64,000 nt of DNA. Origin: Olsenella porci. Lineage in GTDB: Bacteria; Actinomycetota; Coriobacteriia; Coriobacteriales; Atopobiaceae. The stretch lies in contig NZ_VUNC01000001.1 of assembly GCF_009695875.1 (NCBI RefSeq), positions 372,001 to 436,000 of the forward strand, given 5' to 3'. The position numbers and the translations under genes are program-made. The notes under the pieces are model-generated. The model saw only the letters and a program-made list of their open reading frames with translations. It searched no databases and was not told the origin of the DNA. This document shows, in pieces, positions 8,461-17,074 of the stretch (position 1 is its first letter; each line of letters begins with the position of its first letter).

Positions 8461-8477
8461 GTTAACGACGTTAGCAA
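8461..8477. promoter_or_regulatory. MarR operator 3
   Basis: GTTAACGACGTTAGCAA, the third copy, centred at 8468, with one mismatch in the outer core pair. The three centres are 47 and 49 bp apart. Confidence 0.7.
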
Positions 8478-8497
8478 AATGACGAGAGGAGCGTGTC

Positions 8498-9019
8498 ATG
8501 GACTGCGACGAGGCAACGCGCACCAATGGCAGCCCGCGCGAGGTCGACTGGAAGGGTCTTGCCCGGGAGCTGATCGTCTCCGGCCGTGGAATGAGAAGGG
8601 GTCGTGGGATGCGGCCAAAGGACATGGAGATGCGGGGAGAGGCCAACGCCCTCCACGTGCTGCACCACTACCCCAAGGGGGTCACGCCAACCGCGCTTGC
8701 GCGCGACTGCCAGGTGTCGAGTGCGCGCATCGCAAAGACGATCAACCAGCTTGAGGGCCGCGGCCTGGTGAGGCGCGAGGCAAGTCCGTCCGATCGCCGC
8801 AGTGTGATTGTCCACCTGACCGACGAGGGCGAGCGGGAGGTCCAGCGTAGGTTCGAGGAGATCAACTCCTACGCGGCGGGGGTCCTTCGCGAGCTCGGCG
8901 AGGACGATGCGCGCGAGCTCGTGCGCTTGGTGGGACGACTCGCACGGATCATGGAGGGGCGCGCAGAGTGCGGCAGCCCTGCGAGTGGGGAGAGGGATGG
9001 TGCCGATGAGGCTCGTTAA
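8498..9019 (+). CDS. MarR-family transcriptional regulator
   Basis: A 173-residue MarR protein. A basic N-terminal helix (GMRRGRGMRPKDMEM) precedes the winged helix: LHVLHHYPKGVTPTALARDC, QVSSARIAKTINQLEGRGLV and the wing RREASPSDRRSVIVHLTDEG, then a long C-terminal dimer helix. AGAGGAG precedes the ATG. Its stop overlaps the start of the first exporter gene, so the three genes form one unit. The three identical palindromes upstream are almost certainly its operators, making it a repressor released by an exporter substrate; the inducing compound is unknown. Confidence 0.92.
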   Translation: MDCDEATRTNGSPREVDWKGLARELIVSGRGMRRGRGMRPKDMEMRGEANALHVLHHYPKGVTPTALARDCQVSSARIAKTINQLEGRGLVRREASPSDRRSVIVHLTDEGEREVQRRFEEINSYAAGVLRELGEDDARELVRLVGRLARIMEGRAECGSPASGERDGADEAR

Positions 9020-10760
9020 GCTTCTGCGCGGGCATGTTGGCGAGGTCATCGCGGTGTTCGCGTTGCTCCTGGTGCAGGCGCTGTGCGAGCTGTCGCTTCC
9101 GCGCTACATGTCCGACATCGTGAACGTCGGCGTGGTGGGCTCCCAGGCGGGCAACTCCGCATACCTGGGTCACATGGCGCTCGTGATGTTCGCCTTCTGC
9201 CTGGGCTCGCTTGCCGCGGCGACGCTCTCGGGGCTCACCGCCTCTCGCGTTGCGGCGGCGGTGTCGCGCGACTTGCGTCGAGAGGTCTTTGCCAAGGTGA
9301 TGTCCCCCTCGCCCGCCGAGGTCAACGAGTTCTCGCAGTCGTCCCTCATCACGCGCTGCACCAATGACGTGCAGCAGATCCAGAACATGATCGTGATCAT
9401 GCTGCGCATGGTCATGTTTGCCCCGGTGATGGGAATCGTCGCCGTTGTGCAGGTCATGACCATGGGGGGAGGGCTCGCCTGGATTGTGGGGGCGGCGCTT
9501 CTCGCCGTGCTGGGAATCGTGAGTGTGCTGTTCACGCTCACCATGCCGCGCTTCAAGGTCATGCAGTCTCTGGTCGACCGCGTCAACCTCGTTGCGCGAG
9601 AGATGCTCGACGGCATCATGACCATCCGTGCCTTCGGGCGCCAGGACCACGAGCTCAAGCGCTTTGGCGCGGCGTCTGGCGACCTCATGGGCGCCCAGCT
9701 GTTCGTGAACCGCGCCATGACTCTCATGATGCCGCTCATGATGCTCGTGATGAACCTGTCTACCGTCGCGATCGTGTGGTTTGGCTCGCACGGGGTGGCG
9801 GCTGGCGCCATGCAGGCGGGCGACATGATGGCGTTCATCACCTACGCGATGATGATCGTGATGAGCTTTCTGGTCGTCTCGATGGTCGCCGTGATCCTGC
9901 CCCGCGCCGAGGTCTCGGTGGGCCGTGTGCAGGAGGTGCTCGACGTGGAGCCCGCCGTGCGCGACCCCAAGGATCCCGTGACGCCCGCGGCGGATGTGCC
10001 CAGGGGGCACCTGGAGTTCGACCACGTGAGCTTCCACTACCCCGACGCCGAGGGCGACGTGATCACGGACGTCAGTCTCACCGCGGCCCCCGGCAGGGTT
10101 ACCGCGATCGTGGGCTCAACTGGCTCAGGCAAGTCGACCCTTGTGCAGCTCGTGCCGCGCCTGTATGACGCCACGGAGGGCACCATCCGGCTCGACGGTG
10201 TCGATATCAGGAAGATGTCGCTTGCCGACCTCCGCTCGCGTGTGGGGTATGTGCCCCAGCAGGGCTTTCTGTTCTCGGGCACCATCGCCAGCAACGTGGC
10301 CTTTGGGACGGACGAGGCGGGCGAGACGGACCTCCTCCATGCCATCGACGTGGCTCAGGCGTCTGAGCTCGTCTCGCAGAAGGCCGAGGGGCTCGAGGCA
10401 CCTATCACGCAGGGTGGCACCAACGTGTCGGGCGGCCAGCGCCAGCGCCTTGCCATTGCTCGCGCCCTTGCGACCCACCCCGAGGTCCTGGTGCTCGACG
10501 ACTCGTTCTCGGCCTTGGACTACGCAACCGACGCGCGGCTCCGCCAGGCACTCGCAAAAGAGGAGTCGGACACCGCCGTGCTGGTTGTCGCCCAGCGCAT
10601 CGCGACCGTGATGGGGGCGGACCAGATCGTGGTCCTCGACGAGGGGCGCGTGGTCGGCAGGGGGACCCACGAGGAGCTCCTGCGCACCTGCCCCGAGTAC
10701 CTGGAGATAGCAAAGAGCCAGCTGAGCGAAGAGGAGCTTGGCCTGAAGGAGGGTGAGTAG
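9006..10760 (+). CDS. ABC exporter half-transporter, degenerate-site subunit (EfrA/BmrC-like)
   Basis: A 584-residue type IV half-transporter: six membrane helices (residues about 10-310) then a nucleotide-binding domain. Walker A is GSTGSGKST near residue 370, the Q-loop VPQQGFLF, the signature VSGGQRQRL, and Walker B VLVLDDSFSALD. The catalytic glutamate after Walker B is Asp here, the mark of the non-catalytic site in heterodimeric exporters such as BmrCD, EfrCD and TM287/288. ATG 9006 is chosen (MRLVKLLRGHVGEV) because it fits the GGGGAGAGGG site; ATG 8997 is possible. It overlaps the MarR gene by 14 nt and the partner subunit follows after 2 nt. Confidence 0.9.
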   Translation: MRLVKLLRGHVGEVIAVFALLLVQALCELSLPRYMSDIVNVGVVGSQAGNSAYLGHMALVMFAFCLGSLAAATLSGLTASRVAAAVSRDLRREVFAKVMSPSPAEVNEFSQSSLITRCTNDVQQIQNMIVIMLRMVMFAPVMGIVAVVQVMTMGGGLAWIVGAALLAVLGIVSVLFTLTMPRFKVMQSLVDRVNLVAREMLDGIMTIRAFGRQDHELKRFGAASGDLMGAQLFVNRAMTLMMPLMMLVMNLSTVAIVWFGSHGVAAGAMQAGDMMAFITYAMMIVMSFLVVSMVAVILPRAEVSVGRVQEVLDVEPAVRDPKDPVTPAADVPRGHLEFDHVSFHYPDAEGDVITDVSLTAAPGRVTAIVGSTGSGKSTLVQLVPRLYDATEGTIRLDGVDIRKMSLADLRSRVGYVPQQGFLFSGTIASNVAFGTDEAGETDLLHAIDVAQASELVSQKAEGLEAPITQGGTNVSGGQRQRLAIARALATHPEVLVLDDSFSALDYATDARLRQALAKEESDTAVLVVAQRIATVMGADQIVVLDEGRVVGRGTHEELLRTCPEYLEIAKSQLSEEELGLKEGE

Positions 10761-10762
10761 GC

Positions 10763-12634
10763 ATGGCAGAGAGGGTCGAGCAGCCCCGTCAGACGCCGCG
10801 CCCCCATGGCCCGGGGTCGCGCATGGCGCCGGGCGAGAAGGCAAAGGACTTTGGCGGGACCATCCGCAAGCTGCTGCGCTACATGGGGCCGTACCGCGTA
10901 GGGCTGGTGAGCGCCATCATCCTCGCCATGGCGTCGGTGGTGTTCTCGGTCGTGGGGCCTAAGATCCTTGGTAACGCAACCACCGAGGTCATCCGCGGCG
11001 TGCAGGCGTCCGCCGCGGGCAAGGGCGGCATCGACTTCGCCCTCATCGGGCGGATCCTGGTGACGCTCCTGTGCATCTACCTGGCGAGCGCGGCGGCATC
11101 CGGCATCCAGAGCTGGATCATGACCGGCATCACGCAGAGGGTCGTGTATCGCATGCGCGGCGAGATCGCTGACAAGATCTCGAAGGTGCCCCTTTCGTAC
11201 TTCGACGGCAAGGCCATCTCAAAGGGTGACGTGCTCTCGCGCATGACCAACGACGTTGACACGCTCAGCCAGTCCCTCAACCAGGGGCTTATTCAGCTCG
11301 TGACCTCCATCACGCAGGTCGTGGGCGTGGCGGTCATGATGATCTCCATCTCGCTGCCGCTGGCGGGGGTCACCTTCGTGACCCTGCCCGTCTCGGCTGC
11401 CATCCTCGCCGTCCTCATCAAGCGCTCCCAGCGCTACTTCGCGCTGCAGCAACAGCAGCTCGGCGCCGTCAACGGGCGCGTGGAGGAGGACTTCTCGGGC
11501 CAGGTGGTTATCCAGGCGTTCGACCGCACCGAGCAGGCGGTCCAGAGGTTTGAGGAGGAGAACGACCGCCTGTACGAGAGCGCGTGGAAGAGCCAGTTCC
11601 TCTCCGGCCTCATGCAGCCCCTCATGAACCTGGTGGGCAACATGGGCTACGTGGGCGTCGTGGTCGTGGGTGCCGGGCTTGCGGTTACTGGGGCGATCCA
11701 GCCCGGCGACATCCAGTCGTTCATCCAGTACGTCAAGAACTTCACCCAGCCCATCACGCAGCTTGCGACCGTCTCCAACGTGCTGCAGCAGATGGCCGCG
11801 TGTGCCGAGCGCGTGTTCGAGTTCCTGGAGGCGCCGGAGGAGGAAGAGACCGCACGCCCGGATTCCGCCACGGGAGAGGTGCCCGCCATCGGCCGTGCTG
11901 CCGGTCGCGTTGACTTCGACGACGTCTCGTTTGGGTATCTCCCCGGCAAGACGATCATCCACGACTTCTCGGCCAACGTGGAGCCCGGCAAGACCGTCGC
12001 CATCGTCGGCCCCACCGGTGCCGGCAAGACCACCCTCATGAAGCTGCTGCTGCGCTTCTACGACGTGGATTCCGGTAGCCTGTCCGTCGACGGCCACGAC
12101 GTGCGCGACGTGACTCGCGCCGACCTGCGCCAGAACTTCTCGATGGTGTTGCAGGACGCCTGGCTGTTCAAGGGGACCATACGCGAGAACATCCGCTTTG
12201 GTCGTCTGGACGCCACCGACGAGGAGGTTGAGGCGGCAGCCCGCTATGCGCACTGCGAGCACTTCATCAAGACGCTTCCCGGCGGGTACGACTTCGAGCT
12301 GGACGAGGGGGCGACCAACATCAGCCAGGGGCAGCGCCAGCTGCTCACCATCGCCCGTGCGGTTCTCGCCGACCGACCCATCCTCATCCTGGACGAGGCA
12401 ACGTCAAACGTGGACACGCGCACCGAATGGCGCATCCAGCGCGCCATGGACAAGCTCATGGCCGGTCGTACCAGCTTCGTGATTGCGCACCGGCTTTCGA
12501 CCATCCGCAACGCCGATACCATCCTGGTGTTGCGCGACGGCGACATCGTGGAGAAGGGCACGCACGAGGAACTGCTGGCAGCGGGTGGCTTCTATGCCCA
12601 GCTGTACCAGTCGCAGTTCGACGAGGTCGCATAG
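10763..12634 (+). CDS. ABC exporter half-transporter, catalytic-site subunit (EfrB/BmrD-like)
   Basis: A 623-residue half-transporter that pairs with the preceding gene. A Pro-rich N-terminal tail of about 30 residues precedes the six-helix membrane domain; the nucleotide-binding domain has Walker A GPTGAGKTT near residue 415, Q-loop LQDAWLF, signature ISQGQRQLL and Walker B ILILDEATSNVD with the catalytic Glu intact. The GQ instead of GG in the signature and the complete Walker B are the complementary half of an asymmetric exporter. AAGGAGG lies within the end of the upstream gene. The pair should expel amphiphilic drugs or a peptide; the substrate cannot be read from sequence. Confidence 0.9.
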   Translation: MAERVEQPRQTPRPHGPGSRMAPGEKAKDFGGTIRKLLRYMGPYRVGLVSAIILAMASVVFSVVGPKILGNATTEVIRGVQASAAGKGGIDFALIGRILVTLLCIYLASAAASGIQSWIMTGITQRVVYRMRGEIADKISKVPLSYFDGKAISKGDVLSRMTNDVDTLSQSLNQGLIQLVTSITQVVGVAVMMISISLPLAGVTFVTLPVSAAILAVLIKRSQRYFALQQQQLGAVNGRVEEDFSGQVVIQAFDRTEQAVQRFEEENDRLYESAWKSQFLSGLMQPLMNLVGNMGYVGVVVVGAGLAVTGAIQPGDIQSFIQYVKNFTQPITQLATVSNVLQQMAACAERVFEFLEAPEEEETARPDSATGEVPAIGRAAGRVDFDDVSFGYLPGKTIIHDFSANVEPGKTVAIVGPTGAGKTTLMKLLLRFYDVDSGSLSVDGHDVRDVTRADLRQNFSMVLQDAWLFKGTIRENIRFGRLDATDEEVEAAARYAHCEHFIKTLPGGYDFELDEGATNISQGQRQLLTIARAVLADRPILILDEATSNVDTRTEWRIQRAMDKLMAGRTSFVIAHRLSTIRNADTILVLRDGDIVEKGTHEELLAAGGFYAQLYQSQFDEVA

Positions 12635-12662
12635 GGAGCAGGGGAGAAGTGCGTTACCCCTG

Positions 12663-12700
12663 GGGTGGGGCGTCGATCCGTCGGCGTCCCACCCTTCTTT
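12663..12700 (+). terminator. terminator of the ABC exporter operon
   Basis: GGGTGGGGCG pairs with CGTCCCACCC (one G.T pair) around a 12-nt loop, 28 nt after the stop, followed by TTCTTTCTT. Confidence 0.8.
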
Positions 12701-12961
12701 CTTGCAGGACCCCGCTTGCCTGGAGGACTGCGCCGTGGTCTCGCGGATTCCGGATGTGGCCGCATCGGGACTCTCTTGCTGATGGCCGGGTGGGATGCTC
12801 GAAGCGTTGACCCTGGCAGTTGCCCGCTCGAGGTCAAAGAAGGGGAGGAGGGCAATACGTCGTTGTTGACGGTCCTCCTCATGCGTCCCGCCTTCGATTG
12901 GCTGTAGCGGGGGATCGGCTCCCAGGGCCCGTCGCGGGGCCGGCAATCAGCATTCGGGCTA

Positions 12962-13300
12962 CGGCGGCGGACTCCCGAAGTGAGTGCCCGCGTCGAGCCC
13001 CCTCCGCCGGGACTGCCGGACGCGCGGGGCATAACCCCAGTTGGGCGCCAGCCAAGCCCTGGGCCGTGGCGGCAAGCCCCCGGAGTGAGCGCTCACATCT
13101 GGAGCCCCCTGCCATCAGGGCCCCCATTCCCTCCCGGATGGCGGCAACTGCCCGACGTGAGCGCTCACGTCGGGAGCCTGCCGCCGCCCGTCGATGCCCG
13201 GGGGCTACATCTGGCCCTCCCACCTGCGTAAACGCAAGGGTGGGGCTGACCGCGGGACGGGGGTCGCCTGGAGAAACCGCTCGCATCGGGCCTCCGCCGC
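12962..13300. repeat. type A palindromes of copy 1
   Basis: Three palindromes with a hexanucleotide centre of the form AGYGCY flanked by RTG/CAY and CCG/CGG arms, centred at 12985.5, 13090.5 and 13162.5, and a fourth half-degenerate one near 13278.5. The third is the best: CCGACGTG-AGCGCT-CACGTCGG inside an outer GGCGGCA/TGCCGCC stem. Centre spacings are 105, 72 and 116 bp. Confidence 0.8.
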
Positions 13301-13445
13301 CACGAGCTGAATCTCGTCGCGGCCCGTCCCCCTCGAAGGGCTCGGGGAGGGGGGTGCCGCTGGGCGCGGCGCGCGTCTCCGACCGGCTCTCCGGACCCGC
13401 GGGTCCGCATCCCTCTGCTTGCGGGCCGCGGCGGCCGTGCCCACG

Positions 13446-13668
13446 TCGGAAATCGCGTGCCGTGTGTACACGCGGGAGTGGCTTTCCGACATCCGCCCGT
13501 CCCTCAGGGGCGGCTCTGCCTGGAACCCCGTCCCGCGTGTACACGCGGGACGCACCTTCTGACCCGGGCGCGGCCCCGGCACCCCTCCGGCAGGCGAAAC
13601 GGCCCGGTGGGGTGGGCCCCATGCTGGAAACCGCGTGCCGCGTGTACACGCGGGACGCGGTTTCTGAC
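13446..13668. repeat. type B palindromes of copy 1
   Basis: Three palindromes centred on GTGTACAC, at 13464-13471, 13537-13544 and 13642-13649. Inner arms are CCGC/GCGG-rich and outer arms pair GGAAAC-type with GTTTCTGAC-type sequence, giving hairpins of about 42 nt. Spacings between cores are 73 and 105 bp. Confidence 0.85.
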
Positions 13669-13872
13669 GGCGCGCGAGACATCAAGCGAAAGCTCCCGGT
13701 ATTCCATTCTTTGGCCTGGTCACCCGGCCGTGTCCGGGAGCCTGCGGACCTTCGCTTCTCCCCGCCGACCGGGAGGGGCGTATCTCTTCCTACGCCCCAA
13801 ACGACCTTTAGGGATTCTTTAGACCTTGCTCCCATCCTCGTAGGTGTCAGAAACCAAGCGAAGGGGGGAGAG

Positions 13873-14649
13873 ATGCCTAGCCATCTTGTGGGGGGCGCCA
13901 CGCCAGGGGAGCCAGTAGACAACCGACCGTCGCCCATAGCACCCAAGCCCGTCCTCCAGACCAAGGGGCTCACCAAGTCCTTTGGCCGGGGGAGAAACGC
14001 TCGGACCGCAGTTGAGGACGTGTGTCTCACCGTGGGAGAGGGCCAGGTGTACGGCCTGCTCGGCCCCAATGGGGCGGGAAAGTCAACCACGCTCAAGATG
14101 GTCTGCGGAATGCTACGTCCCACCAGTGGTCAGATGCTCTTTTGCGGACACCCCTGGGAACGCCGCGACCTGTACCAGATCGGCTCCCTCATCGAGCAGC
14201 CGCCGCTGTACCCCAACCTCACCGCGCGCGAGAACCTACGCGTTCGCACCACGCTCCTGGGAATCCCCGAAAGCCGAATCCCTGAGGTCCTGCGCCAGGT
14301 TGGCCTGGAGGATACGGGCCGCAAGCGCGCCGGACAGTTCTCGCTCGGCATGTGCCAGCGGCTGGGCATCGCTCTCGCGCTTCTCGGCCAACCCCGGCTT
14401 CTCGTGCTGGACGAGCCGACCAACGGCCTCGACCCCATGGGGATAGAGGAGCTCCGCCGGCTCATCCTGTCCCTCCCGGAGCAGGGGGTCACCGTCATCG
14501 TCTCGAGCCACATTCTTGCCGAGGTCTCGCACGTTGCCGACCACGTGGGCATCATCACCAATGGTCGTCTTGCCTATCAGGGGGCGCTCGACCGCTCCGT
14601 GGATCTTGAGGACCTGTTCATGGACGTGTGCGGGAGGGGGGCAAGATGA
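13873..14649 (+). CDS. lantibiotic-immunity-type ABC transporter ATPase (LanF/CprA-like)
   Basis: A 258-residue ATPase of the BcrA/LanF group. After a 30-residue leader the domain starts VLQTKGLTKSFGRG; Walker A is GPNGAGKST near residue 64, the signature region is FSLGMCQRLG (the SLGM form usual in this group), Walker B is LLVLDEPTNGLDP, and the H-loop is SSHILAEV. GAAGGGGGGAG precedes the ATG. It overlaps the first permease at ATGA. With two small permeases and a two-component system downstream it forms a five-gene unit like nukFEG or clostridial cprABC-cprKR, which remove lantibiotics or cationic peptides from the membrane. No lantibiotic precursor or modification gene is nearby. Confidence 0.88.
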   Translation: MPSHLVGGATPGEPVDNRPSPIAPKPVLQTKGLTKSFGRGRNARTAVEDVCLTVGEGQVYGLLGPNGAGKSTTLKMVCGMLRPTSGQMLFCGHPWERRDLYQIGSLIEQPPLYPNLTARENLRVRTTLLGIPESRIPEVLRQVGLEDTGRKRAGQFSLGMCQRLGIALALLGQPRLLVLDEPTNGLDPMGIEELRRLILSLPEQGVTVIVSSHILAEVSHVADHVGIITNGRLAYQGALDRSVDLEDLFMDVCGRGAR

Positions 14650-15458
14650 GAGACGCAACAAATGTGTTCCCCGCAATCTCGGCTTCCGTCAGCAGGTGGG
14701 AGGAGCTGCGTCGCGCGGCTGCGGCGGAAATCCAGAAGACGCGTCATGGCAGCGCCCGCGGGGTCGCGGTACTTCTCCCGCTCCCCCTCGTTGCGCTCGG
14801 GCTTGCCATTGGGGTCGCTTCGGGCAAGTCTGGCCCAATCGGCTATTCCACCTGTGGCTGGAACTACTGGTACTCCCTCATGCTTCCCGTGTCCGTCTCG
14901 CTCCAGTGCGTCTCGGTCGCGGGGTTGGACGCCCGTCACTCCCTCAGGTCTGTGCTGGGGCTCCCGCTCGACCCATCGCTCTCGTGGTGGGGAAAGGTCA
15001 CGACGTGCCTCCTGCTCCTCTTAACGTCCAATGCAGTGGTGCTTGCCGGTTCCGTCGTCGTGTGGGCCTTGGGCGGTAGCGCGCCTACTCCGCCCGCGGG
15101 AATCGAGGCCGCGCTCATCCTGACCATTGGGTTTGCGTGGATGGTTCCCGCGTCGCTCCTGCTCTCCCTGCGGATAGGTACTCTCGCCGGCGTCGCCATT
15201 CCCTCGCTTGTGCAGATTGGCGGTGGTATCGCACTGTGGGGGAGTGACGCCTGGTGGGCGTTCGTGCCCTCCGCCGCGCTTCGCCTGCCCTCCGCCCCTC
15301 TGGGTGTGGACCCGTCGGGCATTCCCGTCGCGCCCCAGTCGTACGCAACCTACGCCATCAACGGGACCTGGTGGGCCGCACTTGCCCTCTGCACGGTCGC
15401 GTTCGTCCTGCTGTCACTGGTCGGGGCGCGCCTCGCGCGTGGAGGTGGGGCGTCGTGA
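14646..15458 (+). CDS. lantibiotic-immunity ABC permease, MutE/EpiE-like
   Basis: A 270-residue membrane protein with six predicted helices, starting MRDATNVFPAISASVSRWEE. An N-terminal amphipathic segment EELRRAAAAEIQKTRHGSAR leads into helix 1, the usual opening of LanE/MutE permeases (short cytosolic stretch, KxxRS-like segment). The ATG overlaps the ATPase stop and GGGAGGGGGG lies upstream. It should form the channel with the following gene. The specific peptide is unknown. Confidence 0.82.
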   Translation: MRDATNVFPAISASVSRWEELRRAAAAEIQKTRHGSARGVAVLLPLPLVALGLAIGVASGKSGPIGYSTCGWNYWYSLMLPVSVSLQCVSVAGLDARHSLRSVLGLPLDPSLSWWGKVTTCLLLLLTSNAVVLAGSVVVWALGGSAPTPPAGIEAALILTIGFAWMVPASLLLSLRIGTLAGVAIPSLVQIGGGIALWGSDAWWAFVPSAALRLPSAPLGVDPSGIPVAPQSYATYAINGTWWAALALCTVAFVLLSLVGARLARGGGAS

Positions 15459-16282
15459 CAACACGCATGACCCTCCTCGGGGCACTTCGCTCCGAGCTCA
15501 TCCGCTTGCGCAGGTCTTCCCTGGTTCCGCTGCACCTCGTGCTGGCCCTGGGGCTCGGCATCCTTGCGGGCTGGTACTTTGCCGCGACGCGCACCTGGGA
15601 CTCGCTGCTGGGAACAGACGCCTTCGTTCAGCTGCTCGGCGCCGGGGCTCCGCTGCTCGCGGGCATCTCCTGCGGGCTCTCGGTCGATGCGGATCGGGAG
15701 GCAGGTAGCTGTATCAACCTGCTTGGGGTCCCCTCGCGACGACTGGCGATAGGGGCTCGTCTCATCTCGCTCCTCCTGCTCGGCATCGTCTCGGCGGCCG
15801 TCGCGACTGAGACCTTCGCCATTCTCCTTACGAGCGCCGGCAGGCAGCTGCCCCCTCTGCGAGCGATGGCCCAGTCCGTTCTGGGCATGGGTGTTGGAAG
15901 CGTCTCCCTGTACCTGGTTTTCATCCTCGCGGCGCTGCGCTGGGGGAGAGACGCCTCCATCGGGCTAGGCGCCATCGGCGCTGGCATCTCAGTCGTCTCG
16001 CTTGGCGGCCTTGCCAACGGGCTCGTTACGGGTACGCTCTCGGGGCTCCTCGGTGCTAGCGTCGCGGCGTTCGTGCCCTTTGCCTGGCCCGCTCGCCTTG
16101 CTTCGCTCGAGGTCGAGCTCGCCGTCGCCCACATGGGTGAGCGGTACGCGGCGGCGTTGCCCGGTCTCGTCTCCGCGAAGTCGGTCGTTCTGGGCGCGTG
16201 CCTCGCCGTAACGCTCGCATTCGTGGCTCTGACGCTGGTTCTGGCGGACCGCATCGAGCTTGGGGGACGGCACGACGGCTGA
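15455..16282 (+). CDS. lantibiotic-immunity ABC permease, MutG/EpiG-like
   Basis: A 275-residue, six-helix permease. The GTG start at 15455 overlaps the preceding stop (GTGA) and has GGAGGTGGGG just upstream. The protein opens VTTRMTLLGALRSELIRLRR and then a first helix LHLVLALGLGILAGWYF; GISCGLSVDADREAGSCINL matches the conserved loop of MutG/LanG proteins where a DxExG-like segment follows helix 2. It completes the ABC transporter. A hairpin (GTCCCCGG/CCGGGGAC, 16290-16329) follows before the response regulator, which may lower but not stop read-through. Confidence 0.82.
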   Translation: MTTRMTLLGALRSELIRLRRSSLVPLHLVLALGLGILAGWYFAATRTWDSLLGTDAFVQLLGAGAPLLAGISCGLSVDADREAGSCINLLGVPSRRLAIGARLISLLLLGIVSAAVATETFAILLTSAGRQLPPLRAMAQSVLGMGVGSVSLYLVFILAALRWGRDASIGLGAIGAGISVVSLGGLANGLVTGTLSGLLGASVAAFVPFAWPARLASLEVELAVAHMGERYAAALPGLVSAKSVVLGACLAVTLAFVALTLVLADRIELGGRHDG

Positions 16283-16408
16283 GATACATGTCCCCGGCCG
16301 AGCCAGGGGGTGGAGTATCGACCGGGGACCCGGGGCACTCTCGCCCCGTTATCCCTCGGATATCATGGCGGGCGAGGCATCGGTGCGACGACGGAAGGAT
16401 TGGGGGTT

Positions 16409-17074
16409 ATGGTGGCACGCATACTCGTGGTGGATGACGAGCGACCCATCTGCGACCTGCTCGTGCGCGGCCTCTCGCGCGATGGGCACCAGGTGGTCGC
16501 AGAGACTGACCCAACCAAGGTCCTCGGAATGAACCTGACATGCTTTGACCTCCTGCTTTGTGACGTGATGATGCCCGGCGTGGACGGCTTTGAGCTCGTC
16601 CGCCAGATTCGTGCTCGCGTGGACGCGCCCATCGTCTTCCTCACGGCGCGCGTGGGCGAGGACGATGCGGTGACGGGATTGGGCCTTGGTGCGGATGACT
16701 ACCTGCGCAAGCCGTTCGGCATGGCCGAGCTTCGCGCCAAGGTCAACGCCCACCTGCGCCGCGAGGGGCGCGAGCGTCACAGCTCCCTCTCGTTCGGGCG
16801 CATCAGGCTCGACCTCTCCGCGCGGCAGCTGCTCGTGGACGACGACCCCGTACCTCTCACCCCCACCGAGTACGCCATCTGCGAGCTTCTCGCCAGGAGC
16901 CCCGGCCAGGTCTTTGGTCGCGAGCAGATTCGCGAGCGCGTCATGGGCTGGGGCAGCGGGGCGGGGTCGGACGACGTCTCGGTCCACGTCAGCAACGCGC
17001 GCGCCAAGCTCCGTCGCGTGGGCGTGGAACCCATCGGCACCGTATGGGGGATGGGGTACCGATGGCAGGGGTAG
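16409..17074 (+). CDS. OmpR-family response regulator of the immunity cassette
   Basis: A 221-residue regulator: receiver domain with the acidic pair D9/D10, phospho-acceptor D52 in LLCDVMMPG, T in FLTARVGEDD and Lys in YLRKPFG, then a winged-helix DNA-binding domain (LTPTEYAICELLARSPGQVF ... GYRWQG). The ATG at 16409 follows GGAAGG; upstream in-frame sequence is not protein-like. Its end overlaps the sensor kinase start. By analogy with NsrR, SpaR and CprR it probably activates the upstream transporter genes when a peptide is sensed. Confidence 0.92.
   Translation: MVARILVVDDERPICDLLVRGLSRDGHQVVAETDPTKVLGMNLTCFDLLLCDVMMPGVDGFELVRQIRARVDAPIVFLTARVGEDDAVTGLGLGADDYLRKPFGMAELRAKVNAHLRREGRERHSSLSFGRIRLDLSARQLLVDDDPVPLTPTEYAICELLARSPGQVFGREQIRERVMGWGSGAGSDDVSVHVSNARAKLRRVGVEPIGTVWGMGYRWQG

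Larger units (their letters stand above)
12833..13668 (+). repeat. composite palindrome-array element, copy 1
   Basis: This 0.84-kb non-coding block fills most of the 1.2-kb gap between the exporter and the immunity operon. It opens with a header (12833 to about 12950) almost identical to the header of copy 2 and starting GTCAAAGAAGGGGAGGAGGG; the header holds a GAGGAGG/CCTCCTC stem. Then come type A palindromes, a linker, and type B palindromes. Stretches such as 13138-13320 are over 90% identical to 19019-19200 in copy 2 although nothing is encoded. The 130 nt between the preceding terminator and this block hold nothing recognisable. Confidence 0.85.

Noticed and set aside
12980-13231. An 83-codon open frame preserved in element copies 1 and 2 with repeated SAHI/SAHV segments
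   Set aside because: Codon-by-codon comparison of the copies gives about 15 amino-acid-changing and 6 silent differences, no sign of protein-level selection. The repeated residues simply translate the palindromes, the opposite strand is equally open, and no ribosome-binding site is present.
13460-13660. Repeated RVYTRDA-like peptides in frames through the GTGTACAC palindromes, also in copies 2 and 3
   Set aside because: They are translations of the palindrome itself in several frames and on both strands; starts and lengths differ between copies.
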